Shown here piece after piece: positions 60,360-64,000 of a stretch of 64,000 nucleotides of DNA. The first letter of the stretch is position 1. Each line of letters starts with the position of its first letter. The DNA lies in the NCBI GenBank assembly GCA_963747375.1, contig CAVVFL010000007.1:1-64000 (forward strand). Reading direction: 5' to 3'. Under the pieces are notes generated by a model that did no database searches, had not been told where the DNA came from, and was given only the letters and a program-made list of their open reading frames with translations. Source of the DNA: Sva-07 sp963747375 (GTDB lineage Bacteria; Actinomycetota; Acidimicrobiia; Acidimicrobiales; Ilumatobacteraceae). Made by a program: the position numbers and the translations under genes.

Positions 60360-60785
60360 ATGAACGAACCCCGCTCGTTCACCTCTCGGCAACTCCTCTT
60401 CAAGGAGCTTTTCGTCGGCACCCTGATCTACGCAGTCGTGCTGGGGTTCTTCGACGACCACACGTCGATCGTCGAGGCGCGCAGTTTCACCGACCTGTTC
60501 CTGGCTGCGATCGTCCTCGAGGTGCTGACGTGCGGCGCATTTGCGGTGAAGGACGCGATCGTCGGCCACCTTCGACAACGTGATTCTCGCGGAGCGACCG
60601 CGTTGATGGCGCTCGGCGTGTGGTTCGTGATGTTTGCTTCGAAGTTCGTGTTCCTCTGGGCGATCGATCTGGTGTTTGGCAACGACGTGAACATCAACGG
60701 CTTCTTTGGCATCTTCCTGGTTGTGCTCGTGGTGACGGTGGTGCACGGGCTCGCGGACTGGCTGTTCGTCCGGCTCGGACGGTGA
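60360..60785 (+). CDS. hypothetical four-helix membrane protein
   Basis: 141 residues with four hydrophobic stretches (ELFVGTLIYAVVLGFF; DLFLAAIVLEVLTCGAFAV; ALMALGVWFVMFASKFVFLWAI; FFGIFLVVLVVTVVHGLADW). I do not recognise a named family. Not part of the toxin-antitoxin pair as far as spacing shows (85-base gap). Confidence 0.75.
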   Translation: MNEPRSFTSRQLLFKELFVGTLIYAVVLGFFDDHTSIVEARSFTDLFLAAIVLEVLTCGAFAVKDAIVGHLRQRDSRGATALMALGVWFVMFASKFVFLWAIDLVFGNDVNINGFFGIFLVVLVVTVVHGLADWLFVRLGR

Positions 60786-60929
60786 TCGAAACCTGAGCGA
60801 GTCGTCGCAGAACGACCGAAGCGTCCGACAATGGCCCCACCGGCCTGCCGACCCACATGATCACAGAGTCGTTCGGTTTCGTTCGGACAGCCGTGTCGGG
60901 TGTTGACGATGGCGGCCGCCACGGTCCGG

Positions 60930-61904
60930 CTACCAGGCGTACGCTTCGGGCGCGGTACCGCCGGGGCCAGGGAAGATGGCGTCGATCGATGTCAGCGTGT
61001 CTGAAGCGAGGGTGATCTCGAGGGAGCGCAGCGAGGCGCCGTCGAGCTGGCCAAGTGTGCGCGGGCCGATGATCGGGCAGGTGACGCCGTCTTGGGCGAG
61101 AAGCCACGCCAACGCCACCGCGGCAGGCTCCTCACTGAGATCAGCGCACAGCTTCTCCCATTGCTCCAGCTGCGGGCGCAGCTTGTCGATCCGCTTCAGC
61201 GATTGTGGGGACTGGCGACGAGCGCGGTCGGAGTCACCGAGCACGCCACCGAGCAGCCCGCCCGACAGCGGGCTCCACGGGATCACGCCGACGCCGTACT
61301 CGCGACACGCCGGCAGCACCTCGAGCTCGACGGTGCGCACCAAGAGGTTGTAGTGGCTCTGCTCGCTGACGAGGCCGAGTGTGTTCCGGCGGGCAGCGGC
61401 TTCGTTCGCCCGAGCGATGTGCCATCCGGCGAAGTTGCTGCTGCCGACATAGGTGATCTTGCCCTGCTGGATCAGCGTGTCCATCGCCTGCCAGACCTCC
61501 TCCCACGGCGCGGTCCGGTCGATGTGGTGCATCTGGTAGAGGTCGATGTGGTCGGTCTGCATCCGCCGAAGGCTGTCCTCACACGCCATCCGGATGTGAC
61601 GTGCCGACAGCCGGCCGTCATTCGGCCACTCCGACATCGCTCCGAAGAGCTTCGTCGCCAGGACGATCTTGTCGCGCCTGCCGCCGCCCTGGGCGAACCA
61701 CCGTCCGATGATCGACTCGGTGGCGCCAGCGCCCTTGTCACCGCCGTAGCGGTTCGCGGTGTCGAAGAAGTTGATCCCGAGCTCGACCGCGCGATCCATG
61801 ATCGCGAACGACTCGTCCTCGGGCGTCTGCGGCCCGAAGTTCATCGTGCCGAGACACAGTTCGCTCACCTGGAGGGCGGTGCGGCCCAGTCGTCGATAGC
61901 GCAT
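60930..61904 (-). CDS. aldo/keto reductase
   Basis: Intact 324-residue NADPH-dependent TIM barrel. ATG at 61904: MRYRRLGRTALQVSELCLGTM, catalytic Asp in INFFDTANRYGG, Tyr in that same stretch, Lys in KIVLATKLFG, His in YQMHHIDR, and the cofactor tail CPIIGPRTLGQLDGA. Substrate unknown. Divergent from the small frame at 61966. Confidence 0.92.
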   Translation of the reverse strand: MRYRRLGRTALQVSELCLGTMNFGPQTPEDESFAIMDRAVELGINFFDTANRYGGDKGAGATESIIGRWFAQGGGRRDKIVLATKLFGAMSEWPNDGRLSARHIRMACEDSLRRMQTDHIDLYQMHHIDRTAPWEEVWQAMDTLIQQGKITYVGSSNFAGWHIARANEAAARRNTLGLVSEQSHYNLLVRTVELEVLPACREYGVGVIPWSPLSGGLLGGVLGDSDRARRQSPQSLKRIDKLRPQLEQWEKLCADLSEEPAAVALAWLLAQDGVTCPIIGPRTLGQLDGASLRSLEITLASDTLTSIDAIFPGPGGTAPEAYAW

Positions 61905-61965
61905 GGGCCCAGCCTCGCAGACCGAGGTGCGCGACAGCCCGATCCTGCCCTGACGGACAGGGGCC

Positions 61966-62235
61966 ATGTGGTCGGGGCTGACTTCGGCGGAGACCGAGCT
62001 CACCTTTCCGGGCCGGCGCGTGGGTGATCTCGGGCACGGGGCGTTCGCCGACGAGCACGGCAATGTCACTCAGATCGGTCCGGGATGCCGGCTGCAAGCG
62101 CCCGCAGGGTGGCTGCATCGCACTCTTGCGGGTTCACGGGCCCGGGTGGTGATCGGCACGGACCTTCCTGGTGAGGTCTGGACGACGCCGATCAACAAGG
62201 ATCCGGCCGACCGACCGGTTTCACTTTCGACCTGA
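61966..62235 (+). CDS. small hypothetical protein, possibly cupin-like
   Basis: 89-residue frame beginning at ATG 61966. The middle, VTQIGPGCRLQAPAGWLHRTLAG, has the look of a cupin strand pair with a lone metal-binding His (PAGWLHR), but the domain would be short. Could also be chance; nothing else explains the 440-base gap between the aldo/keto reductase and the PEP-mutase-like gene. Confidence 0.35.
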   Translation: MWSGLTSAETELTFPGRRVGDLGHGAFADEHGNVTQIGPGCRLQAPAGWLHRTLAGSRARVVIGTDLPGEVWTTPINKDPADRPVSLST

Positions 62236-62346
62236 GACGGGTCCAATCACGCGATTTCGGCATCGCAGTGAACACCGCTCGCCATGCTCTCATCGATGCA
62301 TCAAGGTTCCGACCGGCATCCACTCCCGGCGATCGGGGACGCCCGG

Positions 62347-63111
62347 TCAGGTGATCCAGGGCGTGACGAGATCGGTGATCGACTCGGTCAGTGTCATCTG
62401 GAGGAACGGTCCGAACGAGACCCGGTGCACGCCCAGAGCGCGCAGGTCGTCGAGGGAGCCGGCAGTGGAGCCGTTGACGGGGTGGGCAATCACGTTGATC
62501 GGTCCCGTGAGCTCGTCGAGCAGTGTCCGCACCGCAGCGGCATCGGGTGCCCGGACCGGGTAGACGCATCGGGCGCCGGCCTCCTCGCACGCCCGCAGGC
62601 GACGGATCGCTTCGGCGAGCGGGTCGTCGAACACCTCGGTTCGCCCCAGAAAAGCGTCGGTGCGGGCGTTGATCACGAGTGGGATGCCGGCGGCGTCCGC
62701 CGCGGATCGAAGTGCCCCGATGTAGTCGGCGTGCTCAGCGGTCGAGCGCAGGCGCTTCTCGCTGTGGACGGTGTCTTCGATGTTGATGCCGACCGCTCCG
62801 GCGTCGAGGATCTTTTCGACGAGCTCGATAGCGGCGGTGTCGTAGCCGGACTCCATGTCGGCGCTCACGGGTACGTCAACCGCGGCGGTGATGCGACGGA
62901 TCCCGTCAAGGGCGTCGTCGAGGGACATTGCCTCGTTGTCGCCCTGCCCGCGCGAATCTGCGAGGGGGTGGCTGCCGATCGTCAACGCGGGAAATCCGGC
63001 GGCGACGACCGCGTTGGCCGACCATGCGTCCCACACCGTCGGGAGCACCAGCGTGGTGCCCGAATGATGCAGGTCGAGCAGTTGCTGAGCCCGAGTCGCG
63101 AGGTCTGTCAT
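62347..63111 (-). CDS. isocitrate lyase/PEP mutase superfamily protein
   Basis: Intact 254-residue TIM barrel. Visible are PTVWDAWSANAVVAAGFPAL, VSADMESGYD (Mg site), GAVGINIEDTVHSEKRLRS (key block GINIEDTVH) and INARTDAFLG. The KKCGH catalytic loop of isocitrate lyase is missing, which places it with oxaloacetate-decarboxylase/PEP-mutase/carboxyvinyl-type enzymes acting on small 2-oxoacids or their P-C esters. Confidence 0.9.
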   Translation of the reverse strand: MTDLATRAQQLLDLHHSGTTLVLPTVWDAWSANAVVAAGFPALTIGSHPLADSRGQGDNEAMSLDDALDGIRRITAAVDVPVSADMESGYDTAAIELVEKILDAGAVGINIEDTVHSEKRLRSTAEHADYIGALRSAADAAGIPLVINARTDAFLGRTEVFDDPLAEAIRRLRACEEAGARCVYPVRAPDAAAVRTLLDELTGPINVIAHPVNGSTAGSLDDLRALGVHRVSFGPFLQMTLTESITDLVTPWIT

Positions 63112-63162
63112 GACACCATCGTGCCAGACACGAGGACCGAGTCGGCACAGGTCGCAACGCGC

Positions 63163-64000
63163 TCAGGACAGCGGGGTCTGTTCGAACCGGCGGTCGTAGT
63201 TGCATCCGCCGACCATCCAGATCGCCGAGTACGGATTGACCGGTCCGGCGCCGCTCGGGTGGATCTCGAAATGCAGGTGAGGTGACACCGCGTTGCCGGT
63301 CGAACCGACGGAGCCGATCACGTCGCCGGCCTGCACGCGTGAGCCGACTGACAACCCGTTCGAGAAGCTCGCGAGGTGGGCGTAGAAGAAGTACGTACCC
63401 GTGGACGTGGTGAGCCACCACGCGTTGCCCGAGCGTGCCCCATCGGTCGTCTGGCGGGTCAGGGTGCCGTTCGCCGCGGCCACCACCGCAGTGCCGGCGG
63501 GCGAGATGAGGTCGACGCCCGCGTGGAGCCGGCCGCCGCCGCGGGTCGCCTGCCACGAGTTGGCGAATCGGCACGCGCCACGGACTGGGGCGGCATCGAG
63601 CACGACGCTCGGCAGGTCGCGCCCGAAGCCGACTTCGGGCAGGCACAGGCTCTGGCCGGGGTAGATCGGCGACGATCTACTTGCATTGTTCGCTGCGACG
63701 AGCGCATCGATTGGCACGCCGGTCGAGCGGGAGATCACGTACCAGCTCTCACCAGCCGTCACGGTGCGTTCGCTGACGCAGGAGCGGGCGGTGGCCGCTG
63801 CGGCGGATGTCGGCGTGGCACCGGCCGGCAGGCAGACGTCGGCTCCCGGTTGGATCACCGTCGTCGCTGTGGCGTCGTTGGCCTCCAGCAGACCGTTCAA
63901 CGACACGCCCGCAGCTCTCGAGATCCCGAACCAGCTGTCACCGCGCACGACGACGTGTTCGGCCGCGCAGCCATCCTGCGATGTCGACGCTGGCGACGCA
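63163..64000 (-). CDS. LysM/M23-family peptidoglycan endopeptidase (5' end outside window)
   Basis: C-terminal 279 codons of a secreted cell-wall hydrolase. Two LysM repeats (VVVRGDSWFGISRAAGVSLNG and TVTAGESWYVISRSTGVPID, each with CLP near its end) bind peptidoglycan. The peptidase M23 domain has the zinc site HAGVDLIS and HLHFEIHP, with SVGSTGNAVSPHLH between. Both LysM repeats and the loop MVGGCNYDRRF contain Cys. Open to the right edge; the signal peptide is not in view. Confidence 0.92.
   Translation of the reverse strand, partial: ASPASTSQDGCAAEHVVVRGDSWFGISRAAGVSLNGLLEANDATATTVIQPGADVCLPAGATPTSAAAATARSCVSERTVTAGESWYVISRSTGVPIDALVAANNASRSSPIYPGQSLCLPEVGFGRDLPSVVLDAAPVRGACRFANSWQATRGGGRLHAGVDLISPAGTAVVAAANGTLTRQTTDGARSGNAWWLTTSTGTYFFYAHLASFSNGLSVGSRVQAGDVIGSVGSTGNAVSPHLHFEIHPSGAGPVNPYSAIWMVGGCNYDRRFEQTPLS

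Overview
The window is high-GC, gene-dense actinobacterial chromosome, most likely from the class Acidimicrobiia (Ilumatobacter-like). This is inferred from the codon bias, the GTG starts, the ArsA/Get3 ATPase pair (BagA/BagB-like), a TIGR03086 protein, the F420-type LLM enzyme and the UGSC selenoprotein module. No rRNA, tRNA, phage, IS or CRISPR was found, and there is no gene-free stretch above about 300 bases. Many genes, including essential ones such as nrdA and nrdB, are broken by single-base indels while their motifs stay intact in the neighbouring frame. I read most of these as draft-sequence errors and annotate the genes across them. Frameshifts are rare at 38-54 kb and very dense at 25-36.6 kb.

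Layout. 0-5.9 kb: partial ferredoxin, oligopeptidase B, MauE/DoxX and metallo-hydrolase genes, then a thioredoxin-fused protein followed by a UGSC-family selenoprotein with an in-frame UGA and an adjacent SECIS-like hairpin. 5.9-14.8 kb (minus strand): two CitE-like lyases, MutY, a MaoC dehydratase, a flippase-like membrane protein, a beta-lactamase-fold hydrolase, two ArsA-like ATPases and HMG-CoA lyase. 14.9-25 kb: a CoA-transferase, class I ribonucleotide reductase (nrdAB), a secreted TAP-type peptidase, a pilin-like lipoprotein, a LOG-family protein and an acyl-CoA dehydrogenase. 25-36.6 kb: a cydA-cydB deletion remnant, frameshifted hydrolase and HAD genes, two long coupled regulators (an AAA/TPR protein and a twin-cyclase protein resembling soluble adenylyl cyclase), and a secreted repeat protein.

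36.8-47.6 kb is a coherent reductive pyrimidine (or hydantoin) degradation locus: beta-ureidopropionase, dihydropyrimidinase, CoA-acylating semialdehyde dehydrogenase, an LLM flavin/F420 oxidoreductase and a NitT/TauT-type ABC importer in one tightly overlapped minus-strand operon, facing a class III aminotransferase that could turn beta-alanine into malonate semialdehyde. 47.7-64 kb holds a DUF2007-like protein, an AbiEi/DUF559-like gene bracketed by two related palindromes, an eIF-2B-like protein, helicase HrpB, a TauE-type exporter, several hydrolases, a DrrAB-like ABC exporter with a WYL regulator, a Phd/VapC-type toxin-antitoxin pair with a near-leaderless promoter, an aldo/keto reductase, a PEP-mutase-like enzyme and a LysM/M23 peptidase running off the right edge.

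At least three families of strong palindromes lie between genes, mostly between convergent ones, and probably serve as bidirectional terminators or small dispersed repeats.
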